From the NCBI RefSeq assembly GCF_018613065.1, contig NZ_JAGGQW010000049.1, positions 4,601 through 68,600 of the forward strand: a DNA stretch of 64,000 nt, given 5' to 3'. The DNA is from Bacillus sp. ISL-7 (lineage in GTDB: Bacteria > Bacillota > Bacilli > Bacillales_B > DSM-18226). The notes under the pieces were generated by a model. The model made no database searches. It was not told the origin of the DNA and saw only the letters and a program-made list of their open reading frames with translations. Position 1 is the first letter of the stretch. The number at the start of each line of letters is the position of its first letter. Of the stretch, positions 43,610 through 51,392 are shown in pieces. The translations under genes and the position numbers were made by a program.

Positions 43610-45004
43610 ATGGTTCAGTTAACCGCTTTAACGCAAGAAGTTCTGACAGCCATTCTAAAAGGGATTGATGAAGGAATTCATGTGGTCAATACTGAGGGAA
43701 AGACAATTTTTTATAATGCAGTGGCAGCAAAGCACGATGGGATGGACGTAAAGGAAGTGCAGGGAAAGCATTTAATTGACTCATTTCCCTCCCTAACGGA
43801 AGAGTCCAGTACCTTGCTAAAAGTAATTAAAACGGGACATCCGATCTACAACCAAACACAGGTTTATATGAATTTGCATGGGACAAGAATTGATACCATC
43901 AATACAACCCTGCCAATCTTTCTCGGGGAAGAAATAATTGGCGCGGTTGAAATAGCGAAAGATTATTCCCGAATGAAACTACTTGCGGAACGACTATTAG
44001 ATTTACAAAAGGGTTTAAAGAAAAACAGTAAAAAGAAGGTAAACAGGCAGGTAAACTATACATTAAATGATCTATTGACGGTTAATCCACCCTTTCAGAG
44101 CATCAAAAATGAGGCTAAGAAACTGGCGAAATCGGATTCCCCTATTCTCGTCTACGGCGAGTCTGGAACAGGGAAAGAATTATTTGTTCAAGGAGTGCAT
44201 CATGAATCCCTTCGCTCATCTGAACCGTTTATTGCTCAAAATTGTGCCGCCATTCCTGAAACACTGTTAGAAAGTATCCTGTTTGGTACGGCTAAAGGAA
44301 GCTATACGGGGGCAGTAGACCGTAAAGGGTTATTTGAATTTGCAGATGGCGGAACGCTATTCCTTGATGAATTACATACGATGCCGATAGAACTTCAAGC
44401 GAAATTATTACGGGTTTTGGAGGATGGAATGGTAAGAAGAGTGGGAAGTTCGCATAGTGTTTCTGTGGATGTGCGCGTAATTGCAGCCATGAATGTCATT
44501 CCAAGCAAGGCCCTTCAAGATCATACGCTTCGTGCGGACCTTTACTATCGATTAAATGTATTTACCTTTTCACTCATCCCTTTAAGAGAAAGAAAAGAAG
44601 ATATTCTTTTTTTAGCAGATCATTTTATCAAGGGATTTAATCAAAAACTCTATAAAAATATTAGCGGATATGAGAAGAAACTTGAGCTATTTTTTATGAA
44701 TTATCCATGGCCTGGTAACGTAAGGGAACTGAAACATACGATTGAATACATGATGAATGTGTGTGAAGAAAAGCAGTTGAAGTATAACGATTTACCAAGC
44801 ATGTTAAGACATCTTCCAAGCACAACCACAACTAATAATGTCGGAATGGAAAGTCTATCATTAAGGAAAAATATTGAAACATTAGAGAAGGATCTAATTT
44901 TGAATGCCCTTGAATTATCTGAAGGGAACATTAACCAAGCAGCGAAGCTTTTAGAGATTCCTAGGCAAACCTTACAATATAAACTGAAAAAAATAATAGA
45001 CTAA
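43610..45004 (+). CDS. kamR: sigma-54-dependent transcriptional activator (KamR-like)
   Basis: Enhancer-binding protein, 464 aa. Domains in order: an N-terminal PAS sensor (residues about 8-120, GIDEGIHVVNTEGKTIFYN), an AAA+ domain with Walker A GESGTGKELF, the sigma-54 contact loop (GAVDRKG, preceded by GSYT where ESFGYxxGAFTGA is usual) and Walker B GGTLFLDELH, then a Fis-type HTH (NQAAKLLEIPRQTLQYKLKK). ATG at 43610 follows CAGGTGA. It lies before kamA, whose promoter is a sigma-54 type. In B. thuringiensis, as I recall, a KamR protein controls kamA this way. The PAS ligand is unknown. Confidence 0.92.
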   Translation: MVQLTALTQEVLTAILKGIDEGIHVVNTEGKTIFYNAVAAKHDGMDVKEVQGKHLIDSFPSLTEESSTLLKVIKTGHPIYNQTQVYMNLHGTRIDTINTTLPIFLGEEIIGAVEIAKDYSRMKLLAERLLDLQKGLKKNSKKKVNRQVNYTLNDLLTVNPPFQSIKNEAKKLAKSDSPILVYGESGTGKELFVQGVHHESLRSSEPFIAQNCAAIPETLLESILFGTAKGSYTGAVDRKGLFEFADGGTLFLDELHTMPIELQAKLLRVLEDGMVRRVGSSHSVSVDVRVIAAMNVIPSKALQDHTLRADLYYRLNVFTFSLIPLRERKEDILFLADHFIKGFNQKLYKNISGYEKKLELFFMNYPWPGNVRELKHTIEYMMNVCEEKQLKYNDLPSMLRHLPSTTTTNNVGMESLSLRKNIETLEKDLILNALELSEGNINQAAKLLEIPRQTLQYKLKKIID

Positions 45005-45006
45005 GC

Positions 45007-45031
45007 TGCCGAGTTTTCGGCGTTTTTTTTT
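45007..45031 (+). terminator. terminator of kamR that also resembles an activator site
   Basis: GCCGA and TCGGC form a short stem followed by nine T residues. The same bases, TGCCGAGTTTTCGGCG, match the palindrome at 43559 in 13 of 16 positions. They sit about 55-70 bp upstream of the sigma-54 promoter, a usual enhancer distance. Confidence 0.6.
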
Positions 45032-45074
45032 TGCAAAAAACTAAAAGGGTAAGTTCTAAGCCTTCTTATGACAT

Positions 45075-45090
45075 TGGCACATTTCTTGCA
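45075..45090 (+). promoter_or_regulatory. sigma-54 (SigL) -24/-12 promoter of kamA
   Basis: TGGCAC, 5 nt, TTGCA is a perfect match to the sigma-54 consensus. It lies 37 nt before the proposed kamA start. An in-frame open region extends upstream through it, but the promoter shows that those codons are not part of kamA. Confidence 0.88.
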
Positions 45091-45126
45091 TATTATTTTA
45101 GTGAAGCAAGATGGGAGGAACTTACA

Positions 45127-46551
45127 GTGAAACAATTTTTATATAAACCACTAAGGTATTGGAAAGATATAGAACTTTGGAAAGATGTTACTTCAGTGCA
45201 GTGGAACGATTGGCTTTGGCAGCTAACGAATACGATCCGTACGTTAGATGATTTAAAAAAGGTGATCCATTTAACTCCAGATGAAGAGGAGGGTGTAAGA
45301 ATTTCTACAAAAACCATCCCCTTAAATATTACTCCATATTATGCTTCCTTAATGAATCCTGATGATCCACGTTGTCCGATCAGAATGCAGTCTGTGCCTA
45401 TTTCGAAGGAGATTTATAAAACTAAATATGATCTGGAGGACCCATTATATGAGGATGAAGATTCACCTGTCCCTGGGTTAACGCATCGCTATCCGGACCG
45501 AGTTCTCTTTCTTGTTACCAATCAGTGTTCGATGTATTGCCGCTACTGTACAAGGCGACGTTTTTCAGGGCAAATTGGCATGGGTGTTCCGAAGAAGCAG
45601 CTGGATGCAGCTATTTCATATATCAGGCAAACTCCTCAGGTAAGAGATGTATTAATTTCTGGCGGGGACGGCCTGCTGATTAATGATAATATTTTGGAAT
45701 ATATCCTTAAAAACCTGAGGGAAATTGATCATGTTGAAATTATCCGGATAGGGACAAGAGCACCTGTTGTGTTCCCGCAGCGAATTACCGAAAACCTTTG
45801 TAATATCTTGAAAAAATATCATCCAATTTGGTTGAACACTCATTTTAATACTTCGATCGAAATTACCGAGGACTCAAAAAGGGCTTGCGAAATGCTTGCC
45901 AATGCCGGTGTTCCAGTTGGTAACCAGTCTGTTATCCTTGCAGGAATCAATGACAGTGTGCCAATTATGAAAAAACTAATGCATGATCTTGTCAAAATTC
46001 GCGTCCGGCCTTATTACATTTATCAATGTGATTTATCTGAAGGGATCGGTCATTTCAGGGCACCTGTTTCGAAAGGACTTGAAATTATCGAGGGGCTTCG
46101 CGGACATACTTCTGGCTATGCCGTACCGACCTTTGTCGTAGATGCACCAGGTGGAGGGGGTAAAATTGCCCTTCAGCCGAATTACTTGATCTCGCAAAGT
46201 CCAGAGAAAGTGGTCCTTCGGAATTTTGAAGGCGTAATCACCTCATACCCAGAGCCAGAAAATTATGTGCCTGGAAGGGCAGAGGGTTATTTTCAAGAGG
46301 TTTACCCTGATATGGAAGCGAAAAGGTCTCTTACAGGAATCTCAGGTATTATGAATGATCAACACTTTAACCTTGTTCCAGAGGGATTAACAAGGTTAAA
46401 TCGCCGTAAGGATTATTACCAAGACCCGGCACACACGACGTTAAAGGATAAGCGCAGCAAACGGGATGAATTAAAGGATAAGAAATTTAAAGCATTGTCT
46501 CAAAAAGAAGCAGGTAGTCAGGAAACAAAAACGGATGGAACATCAGCCTAG
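45127..46551 (+). CDS. kamA: L-lysine 2,3-aminomutase
   Basis: Radical-SAM, PLP-dependent enzyme converting L-lysine to L-beta-lysine. The 474-aa product shows the radical-SAM cluster motif CSMYCRYCTRRRF, SGGDGLL, GTRAPVVFPQRIT, and the C-terminal YYIYQCDLSEGIGHFR and PGGGGKIALQPNY, which holds the PLP lysine. GTG at 45127 has GGGAGG 8 nt upstream and gives a product starting KQFLYKPLRYWKDIELW, like B. subtilis KamA. It is controlled by a sigma-54 promoter and the KamR-like activator upstream, so it probably responds to lysine or a derivative. Confidence 0.95.
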   Translation: MKQFLYKPLRYWKDIELWKDVTSVQWNDWLWQLTNTIRTLDDLKKVIHLTPDEEEGVRISTKTIPLNITPYYASLMNPDDPRCPIRMQSVPISKEIYKTKYDLEDPLYEDEDSPVPGLTHRYPDRVLFLVTNQCSMYCRYCTRRRFSGQIGMGVPKKQLDAAISYIRQTPQVRDVLISGGDGLLINDNILEYILKNLREIDHVEIIRIGTRAPVVFPQRITENLCNILKKYHPIWLNTHFNTSIEITEDSKRACEMLANAGVPVGNQSVILAGINDSVPIMKKLMHDLVKIRVRPYYIYQCDLSEGIGHFRAPVSKGLEIIEGLRGHTSGYAVPTFVVDAPGGGGKIALQPNYLISQSPEKVVLRNFEGVITSYPEPENYVPGRAEGYFQEVYPDMEAKRSLTGISGIMNDQHFNLVPEGLTRLNRRKDYYQDPAHTTLKDKRSKRDELKDKKFKALSQKEAGSQETKTDGTSA

Positions 46552-46577
46552 ATGTTGAAGGAATAGGAGGAGTGTAA

Positions 46578-46862
46578 TTGGAAACCGTATGTGAATGGTG
46601 TTCAAGCACAAATGTAGAAAGAGTAACCACTTCAGTTTTTTGGGAGCTGCCAGATGGGACGCGAGCGATTGAAATCTCGGAAACCCCCACCTTTTCCTGC
46701 CCTGATTGTGCAATGATTTATCAAAGCGAACCAATTGTAAAAGAAATAGAGAATCAGTTGTATTTAATTGATTGTAAACTGATTGGAAAAGTGGTCAGCT
46801 TCGAAGAGTTAATGGCGGTTCCAAGGTTATTAAAGAAAAATTACTTTGACTTTTCATCATAA
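46578..46862 (+). CDS. yokU: YokU family zinc-ribbon protein
   Basis: A 94-aa protein with two Cys pairs, CEWC at residues 5-8 and CPDC near residue 43, forming a probable zinc ribbon, then a short helical tail. It resembles YokU, which often accompanies kamA in Bacillus. TTG at 46578 follows AGGAGGAG. It lies 26 nt after kamA and ends at a terminator, so it probably belongs to the kamA transcript. The function is unknown. Confidence 0.82.
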   Translation: METVCEWCSSTNVERVTTSVFWELPDGTRAIEISETPTFSCPDCAMIYQSEPIVKEIENQLYLIDCKLIGKVVSFEELMAVPRLLKKNYFDFSS

Positions 46863-46864
46863 TG

Positions 46865-46893
46865 AAAGCAGCCTCAATTGTAGGCTGCTTTTA
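46865..46893 (+). terminator. intrinsic terminator of kamA-yokU
   Basis: AAAGCAGCCT and AGGCTGCTTT with a 7-nt loop, followed by T residues. Confidence 0.88.
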
Positions 46894-46997
46894 TGCTTTA
46901 TGGTATGTCTAAACGCTGGACGCTTACCATAGTATCCGTTATAGTATTTCATAAGAAATATATATATAGTGAATCTGGATGAGGAAGGCGTTTATAT

Positions 46998-47225
46998 ATG
47001 ATTAAATCATTTTATCATTTTTTAATGAAATATAGGCATCCTGCTCCAAAGGATGCTATTAGTGACTTTGCCAATCATGCCTATTTAGATCATAGTTTTC
47101 CGAAAACTTCCGAGGACTATCATGAGTTAAGTTCTTATCTAGAACTGAATGGTCAATACTTAGAATCAATGTCCGTTTTTGATGAGGCATGGCAGCAATA
47201 TTTGATTACTGAAAGCAAAATATAG
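46998..47225 (+). CDS. yozE: YozE family (UPF0346) protein
   Basis: A 75-aa helical protein beginning MIKSFYHFLMKYRHPAPKDA and ending EAWQQYLITESKI, matching the YozE family. Function is not known. It is a SAM-like helical bundle by family knowledge. GAGGAAGGCG precedes the ATG. It stands alone. Confidence 0.88.
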   Translation: MIKSFYHFLMKYRHPAPKDAISDFANHAYLDHSFPKTSEDYHELSSYLELNGQYLESMSVFDEAWQQYLITESKI

Positions 47226-47351
47226 AACAATGTGATCGTCTCAGAAATGAGGCGATTTTTTCATTTTACAATTCACATGCGCTTTTATTTAAACGGCGCA
47301 TATACTATTGTAATCAAAATTCACGACTTATTATTGAGAGGATGGGAGGAA

Positions 47352-48047
47352 ATGGGAAATAGAAAAAAACCGAAGTATAAGATCGGTGATACGGTCGTGA
47401 TTACAATCTATGGAACAGTTGGCAAGGTAACAGATGTAAAGTGGCTAGACGGGAAGTACGTATATGAAGTAAACAAAAGTGACGGATTATTCATTGAATC
47501 CGCCTTACAATTACTATCAGAATTCGATGGCGTTGTAATGGAACAAGAACAAATTGACATCGAATATAATTTTTTCTTCGGCGATTTAGTTCAAGTAAGC
47601 GGTTATGGTGCAGACTTGTTTAAAGTTGTAGGCTTCCGTACAGAAATTTGGCGTTATAAAGAAGATGCCTGGGAAGATGTCATTTATGAGCTATCAAGGG
47701 TAAGTGATGGTGAATGGCTTGAAGCTGGTGAAGAAGAATTGACACTTGTTGCAGATGCTGAAAATGCTGATACATTTATTCAAAAACTGGGTCTCCTATA
47801 CTTAGTGAATAAGCAGGAAAAGGCAGTCGATAATCCAAAAGTCCAGAACATTATTAGAAAAGCAGAATTCGAAGAAATTGAACGAAAAAAGGAAAAAAAG
47901 GAATTAATTGACAACTTATTGGACATATTTAATGATTACCGGATTTTATATGAAATGTTTCAGGATCAGGAATATTATCAAGTAATGCGTGTGATTCTTC
48001 GGAAATTGGAAAGTCTTGTCAGTAACGATGGCAAGAGTCACGTCTAA
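47352..48047 (+). CDS. yodN: YodN-like conserved protein
   Basis: A 231-aa protein of unknown function: KPKYKIGDTVVITIYGTVGK (SH3/KOW-like N-terminus), FFFGDLVQVSGYGADLFKVVG, then RTEIWRYKEDAWEDVIYELS and a charged helical C-terminus (EFEEIERKKEKKELIDNLL). It matches YodN of the B. subtilis kamA-yodN region, to my recollection. ATG at 47352 lies just after GGGAGG with short spacing. The frame is open 120 nt further upstream, but that part encodes a hydrophobic string unlike the family. Confidence 0.75.
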   Translation: MGNRKKPKYKIGDTVVITIYGTVGKVTDVKWLDGKYVYEVNKSDGLFIESALQLLSEFDGVVMEQEQIDIEYNFFFGDLVQVSGYGADLFKVVGFRTEIWRYKEDAWEDVIYELSRVSDGEWLEAGEEELTLVADAENADTFIQKLGLLYLVNKQEKAVDNPKVQNIIRKAEFEEIERKKEKKELIDNLLDIFNDYRILYEMFQDQEYYQVMRVILRKLESLVSNDGKSHV

Positions 48048-48055
48048 GAAAGAAG

Positions 48056-48226
48056 CTACCACCTCGAAATTTCAAATAGTAAATAAACAACAAACGGGAT
48101 ACCAGCCCATTTAATAAGAAAAAACATCACATCTAGAATCTTCTCAAATGTTTGGAGGGTGAGACCATCCTCCCGATTAACATCATTTATCCATGCCTCT
48201 AATTTTAATTGTAAATTTAACATCAT
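48056..48226 (-). CDS. small membrane protein, 55-56 aa
   Basis: On the minus strand a frame starts MMLNLQLKLEAWINDVN, contains GLTLQTFEKILDVMFFL and ends with the hydrophobic IKWAGIPFVVYLLFEISRW. GAGGTGAT immediately precedes the double ATG, so the second ATG (48223) has the better spacing. A single C-terminal membrane helix is predicted. It converges on yodN, 8 nt after the yodN stop. I do not recognise it. Confidence 0.55.
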   Translation of the reverse strand: MMLNLQLKLEAWINDVNREDGLTLQTFEKILDVMFFLIKWAGIPFVVYLLFEISRW

Positions 48227-48417
48227 ATCACCTCAGGGAAAGTTCTTTTCATTCATCCTATGCTTGTCCAATCCAAAAAAGACTTCATCTCTTATTGAAA
48301 TTTAAGGGGTTAATAAATCCTCGTTCACTTTGGAAATGGATATTCAGTTAAGTCCTTAAAGTAAATAGCATGAAAAAGCCATGTACATCATACATTCTCT
48401 AAAAAGGGGGCGATGCT

Positions 48418-48591
48418 ATGAGAGAAATTGAAGTATTTATTGATACTGAAGAGATTGCCGAATTTTTCTTTCATGAGCTTGTAAAAAGGGGATACGTTCC
48501 TAGTGAAGAAGAATTAGAGGAAATTGCAGACATAACTTTCGAATATTTAATTGAGAAGAGTATTATCGACGAAGAAGAAGAGGATGAATAA
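48418..48591 (+). CDS. yozD: YozD family protein
   Basis: A 57-aa acidic protein: REIEVFIDTEEIAEFFFHEL, KRGYVPSEEELEEIADITFE, and the end IIDEEEEDE. It matches the YozD family of the B. subtilis yodL-yozD-yodN cluster. AAAAAGGGGGCG precedes the ATG. The function is unknown. Its neighbours yodN and yodL confirm the synteny. Confidence 0.88.
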   Translation: MREIEVFIDTEEIAEFFFHELVKRGYVPSEEELEEIADITFEYLIEKSIIDEEEEDE

Positions 48592-48653
48592 AAAATTAAT
48601 TAATCAAATAGAAGGAAATAGTCTTTTCCTTTTAATATAGATTAATACAGAAG

Positions 48654-48680
48654 ACGAGCATTCGGTGCTCGCTTTTTGTT
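48654..48680 (+). terminator. intrinsic terminator after yozD
   Basis: CGAGCA and TGCTCG with a 4-nt loop, followed by CTTTTTG. Confidence 0.7.
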
Positions 48681-48746
48681 GTGCTCGTTAAAAAAACCTT
48701 TAGCCAAAGAGCATTGGTCATCATATTTAGTAAATTTCGCTAATCA

Positions 48747-48772
48747 TGAAACCTTTATTTTTTCTAAACGTA
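48747..48772 (+). promoter_or_regulatory. ECF-sigma promoter of the His-rich peptide/kinase/spo0M unit
   Basis: TGAAAC, 16 nt, CGTA: a perfect sigma-W type promoter 33 nt before the TTG at 48805. It is the same pattern as those of the Ter operons at 8929 and 15366. In B. subtilis, spo0M has been assigned to the sigma-W regulon, to my recollection. Confidence 0.78.
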
Positions 48773-48804
48773 TGAATGTTTACGAAGCTAAGGAGGGGAA
48801 AGAA

Positions 48805-48972
48805 TTGTTAAAAAAAATCCTTAAATTAATTTTCAAAAGTAAGCTTCACCATCACCATCAATATAGCTCTTCAAGTGATGCCTGGAAGAGAAGAAATCAT
48901 TATAAGCACAACAACCTAGGACATCATCATTATAAAAAGAAGTATAAAAGTAGAAGTTTTTTTAGCAGCTAG
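48805..48972 (+). CDS. small His/Lys/Ser-rich basic protein, 55 aa
   Basis: Starts LKKILKLIFKSKLHHHHQYS and continues with SSSDAWKRRNHYKHNNLGHHHYKKKYKSRS in two pieces (SSSDAWKRRNHYKHNN, then HHHYKKKYKSRSFFSS). It has eleven His and many Lys/Arg and Ser residues and no predicted fold. TTG at 48805 follows AAGGAGGGG. The ECF promoter sits before it, and a Ser/Thr kinase gene starts 15 nt after its stop. The composition recalls CotG-like, metal-binding or phosphorylatable coat peptides, but no family match is claimed. Confidence 0.65.
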   Translation: MLKKILKLIFKSKLHHHHQYSSSSDAWKRRNHYKHNNLGHHHYKKKYKSRSFFSS

Positions 48973-48987
48973 CAAGGTGCCCTTCTC

Positions 48988-49788
48988 ATGATAAAAAAAA
49001 TTGCATTCCTATTTTCCAATTTATTTGAACAACTGTTCCCGAATGATAAGCTCATCGCTGATCGATACAAGGTCATTAGACATCTCGGAGCAGGTGGTTA
49101 CGGTCATAGTTACTTGGTTTATGATCTGGAATCAAAGCAAAAAAAGGTTCTAAAAGCCTTGCGACTCCATAAAAGATTAACGCAATCGGGTCGAATTGAC
49201 TTTGATTATGAGAAAGAACTCTTAAGTTCGATTGAACATCCTGGTTTTCCAAGGTATTTTGAGGGTGGTACCTTTAACAACATTCCTTTTTACACAATGG
49301 AATTTATTGAGGGGATGAACTTTGAACAGCTTATTTTTGCTGAAGGAAAGAAAGTCTCTGAAAAAGAAGCTTTTCAAATCGTCTATGAATTACTAAATCC
49401 GATTGAATATTTGCACAATCATAAAATAATCCACAGAGATATCCGAATCCCGAATGTCATTTCGGATGGTGCTAAGATTAGGCTAATTGATTTAGGGTTA
49501 GGAAGACATCTTAATCTTAAAACAGCAGTTCAGACAACAAAAAAGGAAAACAATATCCGTAAAGAGGTTAACTGCCAAGCGGATTTTTATGGATTGGGAC
49601 ATTTCCTATTGTTTTTGCTGTATTCAAATTTTACTTTTCCACAACACAAACAGGAAAAAAGCTGGGAAGAGGAATTGGAAATTTCGAACCAGGCCAAACA
49701 CATAATTAGAAAGCTCTTACAGATTGAACCAGCATATGAAAACTGTGCCCAAATAAGAGCTGAAATAATAAATTTATACTTAATCTAG
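48988..49788 (+). CDS. Ser/Thr protein kinase-like protein
   Basis: A 266-aa eukaryotic-type kinase domain with no membrane or PASTA segment. G-loop: HLGAGGYGHSYLVYD near residue 32. The ATP lysine is in KKVLKALRLHKR. Catalytic loop HRDIRIPNV has Arg where the usual HRDLKPxN has Lys, and the DFG motif is DLGLG. QADFYGLGHFLLFLL holds the conserved Asp of subdomain IX. The altered motifs may mean weak or atypical activity. AAGGTG lies 8 nt before the ATG. Its neighbours are a basic Ser-rich peptide and spo0M, both good candidates for partners. Confidence 0.87.
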   Translation: MIKKIAFLFSNLFEQLFPNDKLIADRYKVIRHLGAGGYGHSYLVYDLESKQKKVLKALRLHKRLTQSGRIDFDYEKELLSSIEHPGFPRYFEGGTFNNIPFYTMEFIEGMNFEQLIFAEGKKVSEKEAFQIVYELLNPIEYLHNHKIIHRDIRIPNVISDGAKIRLIDLGLGRHLNLKTAVQTTKKENNIRKEVNCQADFYGLGHFLLFLLYSNFTFPQHKQEKSWEEELEISNQAKHIIRKLLQIEPAYENCAQIRAEIINLYLI

Positions 49789-49799
49789 GGGGAGAAAAA

Positions 49800-50570
49800 A
49801 TGTCTTTTTTTAACAAAGTATTTGCCAGCGTAGGAATTGGGTCAGCAGCAGTGGACACAAAGCTTGAAAAAGATACTTATATGCCGGGGGAGACTGTTAA
49901 CGGAGTAGTTGAAATTAAAGGAGGCAAGATCGATCAGCAGGTTGATGAGATTTATCTCACCTTAAATACCACCTATTTAAGAGAGTCAGATGACAAAAAG
50001 TATACCGTCACTGCTGCGATCGAAAAGTTTCGATTAACTACTCCTTTTGTCATTCGTGCAAATGAGAAAAAAGACATTCCATTTTCCTTTCAACTTCCTT
50101 TGGATACGCCGCTTTCCATTGGCAGGTCAAAGATTTGGGTAACTACCGGTCTAGATATTAAAGGCGGTGTGGACCCAAGCGATAAAGATTATCTAAAAGT
50201 TGCCCCTAACTCACTTATGTCTGCTGTGTTTAATGCTATTGATAATTTAGGATTTAGGATTCGAGAAGCCGATTGTGAAGAAGCACCGCGGCGATTACGG
50301 GGACGTTTACCGTTTTTTCAAGAATTTGAGTTTGTACCTACTGCAGGATTATTTCGTGGCAGATTAGATGAACTAGAAGTAGTTTTCTTCCCGTCTGGAA
50401 ATGGCATGCTTGATATCATGTTCCAAGTGGACCGTCGGGCAAGAGGGCTATCAGGATTGTTTTCAGAGGCAATGGGTGCAGATGAGACCAATGTACGCTT
50501 GTCAGTTTCAAATGCAGATATCCCGAATTTACAACAAAAAATTCAAAGTGCAATTCAACGATATTCATAA
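49800..50570 (+). CDS. spo0M: sporulation-control protein Spo0M
   Basis: Arrestin-fold protein of the Spo0M family that modulates entry into sporulation and links to cell division. The 256-aa product starts MSFFNKVFASVGIGSAAVDT and contains YMPGETVNGVVEIKGGKIDQ and KDIPFSFQLPLDTPLS. The C-terminal half (FRGRLDELEVVFFPSGNGML) ends in a helical tail. It follows the kinase by 11 nt, behind AGGGGGAG, so they are co-transcribed from the ECF promoter at 48747. Confidence 0.94.
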   Translation: MSFFNKVFASVGIGSAAVDTKLEKDTYMPGETVNGVVEIKGGKIDQQVDEIYLTLNTTYLRESDDKKYTVTAAIEKFRLTTPFVIRANEKKDIPFSFQLPLDTPLSIGRSKIWVTTGLDIKGGVDPSDKDYLKVAPNSLMSAVFNAIDNLGFRIREADCEEAPRRLRGRLPFFQEFEFVPTAGLFRGRLDELEVVFFPSGNGMLDIMFQVDRRARGLSGLFSEAMGADETNVRLSVSNADIPNLQQKIQSAIQRYS

Positions 50571-50576
50571 AATCCT

Positions 50577-50609
50577 GACAATAGGGCCATCTTGGTCCTA
50601 TTGTTTTTA
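50577..50609 (+). terminator. intrinsic terminator of spo0M
   Basis: ACAATAGG.CCA pairs with TGG.CCTATTGT, followed by TTTTT. Confidence 0.82.
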
Positions 50610-50628
50610 TGTCTATTGAAACGCTTGA

Positions 50629-50706
50629 TTCGACAAAAATCATCTTTGCTGGATAAAAAAAGTGCAATTCGACAAAAATAATGGGATTTTCAAGAAGGAA
50701 TCGACA
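50629..50706 (-). promoter_or_regulatory. cluster of Spo0A boxes upstream of yodL
   Basis: TTCGACA at 50629-50635 and 50668-50674 is TGTCGAA, the exact 0A-box, on the minus strand. Both are extended to TTTTTGTCGAAT. A third, TGTCGAT, is at 50700-50706. The spacing is 39 and 32 nt. They precede yodL by 57-134 nt. Confidence 0.75.
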
Positions 50707-50762
50707 ATGTCCATCGCTAATTACTAGAATAAGCAATTAATTCTAATAATTGGAGGTATATG

Positions 50763-51071
50763 ATGATCAAAGTATTAACAAAAAGAGCATGTATACAATA
50801 TGATGTGACGATCTTTCAAACTCCAAAATACCGTGAAAATAAAGGGCATAAAGAGGTTTTTCGAACCACTATTCCAGCAAATAGCCGGGTGCAATGCTTA
50901 GAGGAAACTTTCAGCCGCTTTAATGTAACTGACAGAATCCCTGCAGATTATCAAGGCAGATTTCTCTCAACCGGGGATATTGTGTTAATTGACGAAGGCA
51001 GGGGAGGACAGCATTATTATCAATTAAAACCTGGTGGTTGGTTTCCTATTAACAGAATAGTACTTCTGTAA
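50763..51071 (+). CDS. yodL: YodL family cell-shape protein
   Basis: A 102-aa protein: ACIQYDVTIFQTPKYRENKG near residue 9, VFRTTIPANSRVQCLEETF, and the end HYYQLKPGGWFPINRIVLL. It matches YodL, which in B. subtilis is made early in sporulation and alters cell shape through MreB and Mbl. ATG at 50763 gives 6 nt from GGAGG; the ATG at 50760 leaves only 3. The Spo0A boxes just upstream support sporulation control. Confidence 0.85.
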   Translation: MIKVLTKRACIQYDVTIFQTPKYRENKGHKEVFRTTIPANSRVQCLEETFSRFNVTDRIPADYQGRFLSTGDIVLIDEGRGGQHYYQLKPGGWFPINRIVLL

Positions 51072-51075
51072 GTTA

Positions 51076-51108
51076 AAAACCTAAGGACAATATTCCTTAG
51101 GTTTTTTA
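51076..51108. terminator. bidirectional intrinsic terminator
   Basis: AAAACCTAAGGA and TCCTTAGGTTTT around a 6-nt centre, T-rich on both strands, between yodL and the convergent small gene. Confidence 0.9.
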
Positions 51109-51110
51109 GC

Positions 51111-51239
51111 TTAGTGCTTTCTTCCACCAGTTGCATTGTGCTCTTTTGCATGTGCTTCATGTTCAGCCACAATGGCCTCAGCAGGGATGTGATTATTTTT
51201 CTTCGGTGAATTAGTGCGGCTTCGATGTTTTTTACCCAT
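51111..51239 (-). CDS. small basic conserved protein, 42 aa
   Basis: MGKKHRSRTNSPKKNNHIPA, EAIVAEHEAHAKEHNATGGR, KH. The protein is very hydrophilic, with a basic N-terminus and a His/Glu-rich helix. The layout resembles small spore-core proteins, but I cannot name the family. GGAGGGAGATCATTC precedes the ATG on the minus strand, a strong Shine-Dalgarno. It shares the terminator at 51076 with yodL. Confidence 0.7.
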   Translation of the reverse strand: MGKKHRSRTNSPKKNNHIPAEAIVAEHEAHAKEHNATGGRKH

Positions 51240-51392
51240 GAATGATCTCCCTCCAATCTTAAAAATAGCTTCCCACAAAATAATAAATTCATGTCTGTTT
51301 CATTGCAGAGTTTCTCATTAGAAATTGTTTATGATATATTGTCAATGAAAACAGTTTTAATACGGCTGTAGTTATTGATTGGAGGAATATAG

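Noticed and set aside
45031..45126. N-terminal extension of kamA
   Set aside because: A perfect sigma-54 promoter lies inside it at 45075-45090, so these codons are upstream of the transcript start.
50629..50706. CRISPR-like direct repeats (TTCGACAAAAAT units)
   Set aside because: Only two exact units of about 12 bp exist, and they match the Spo0A box, so they are better read as regulator sites.
50416..50736. 106-aa minus-strand frame over the spo0M 3' end and Spo0A boxes
   Set aside because: No ribosome-binding site; it runs through a terminator and antisense to conserved spo0M.
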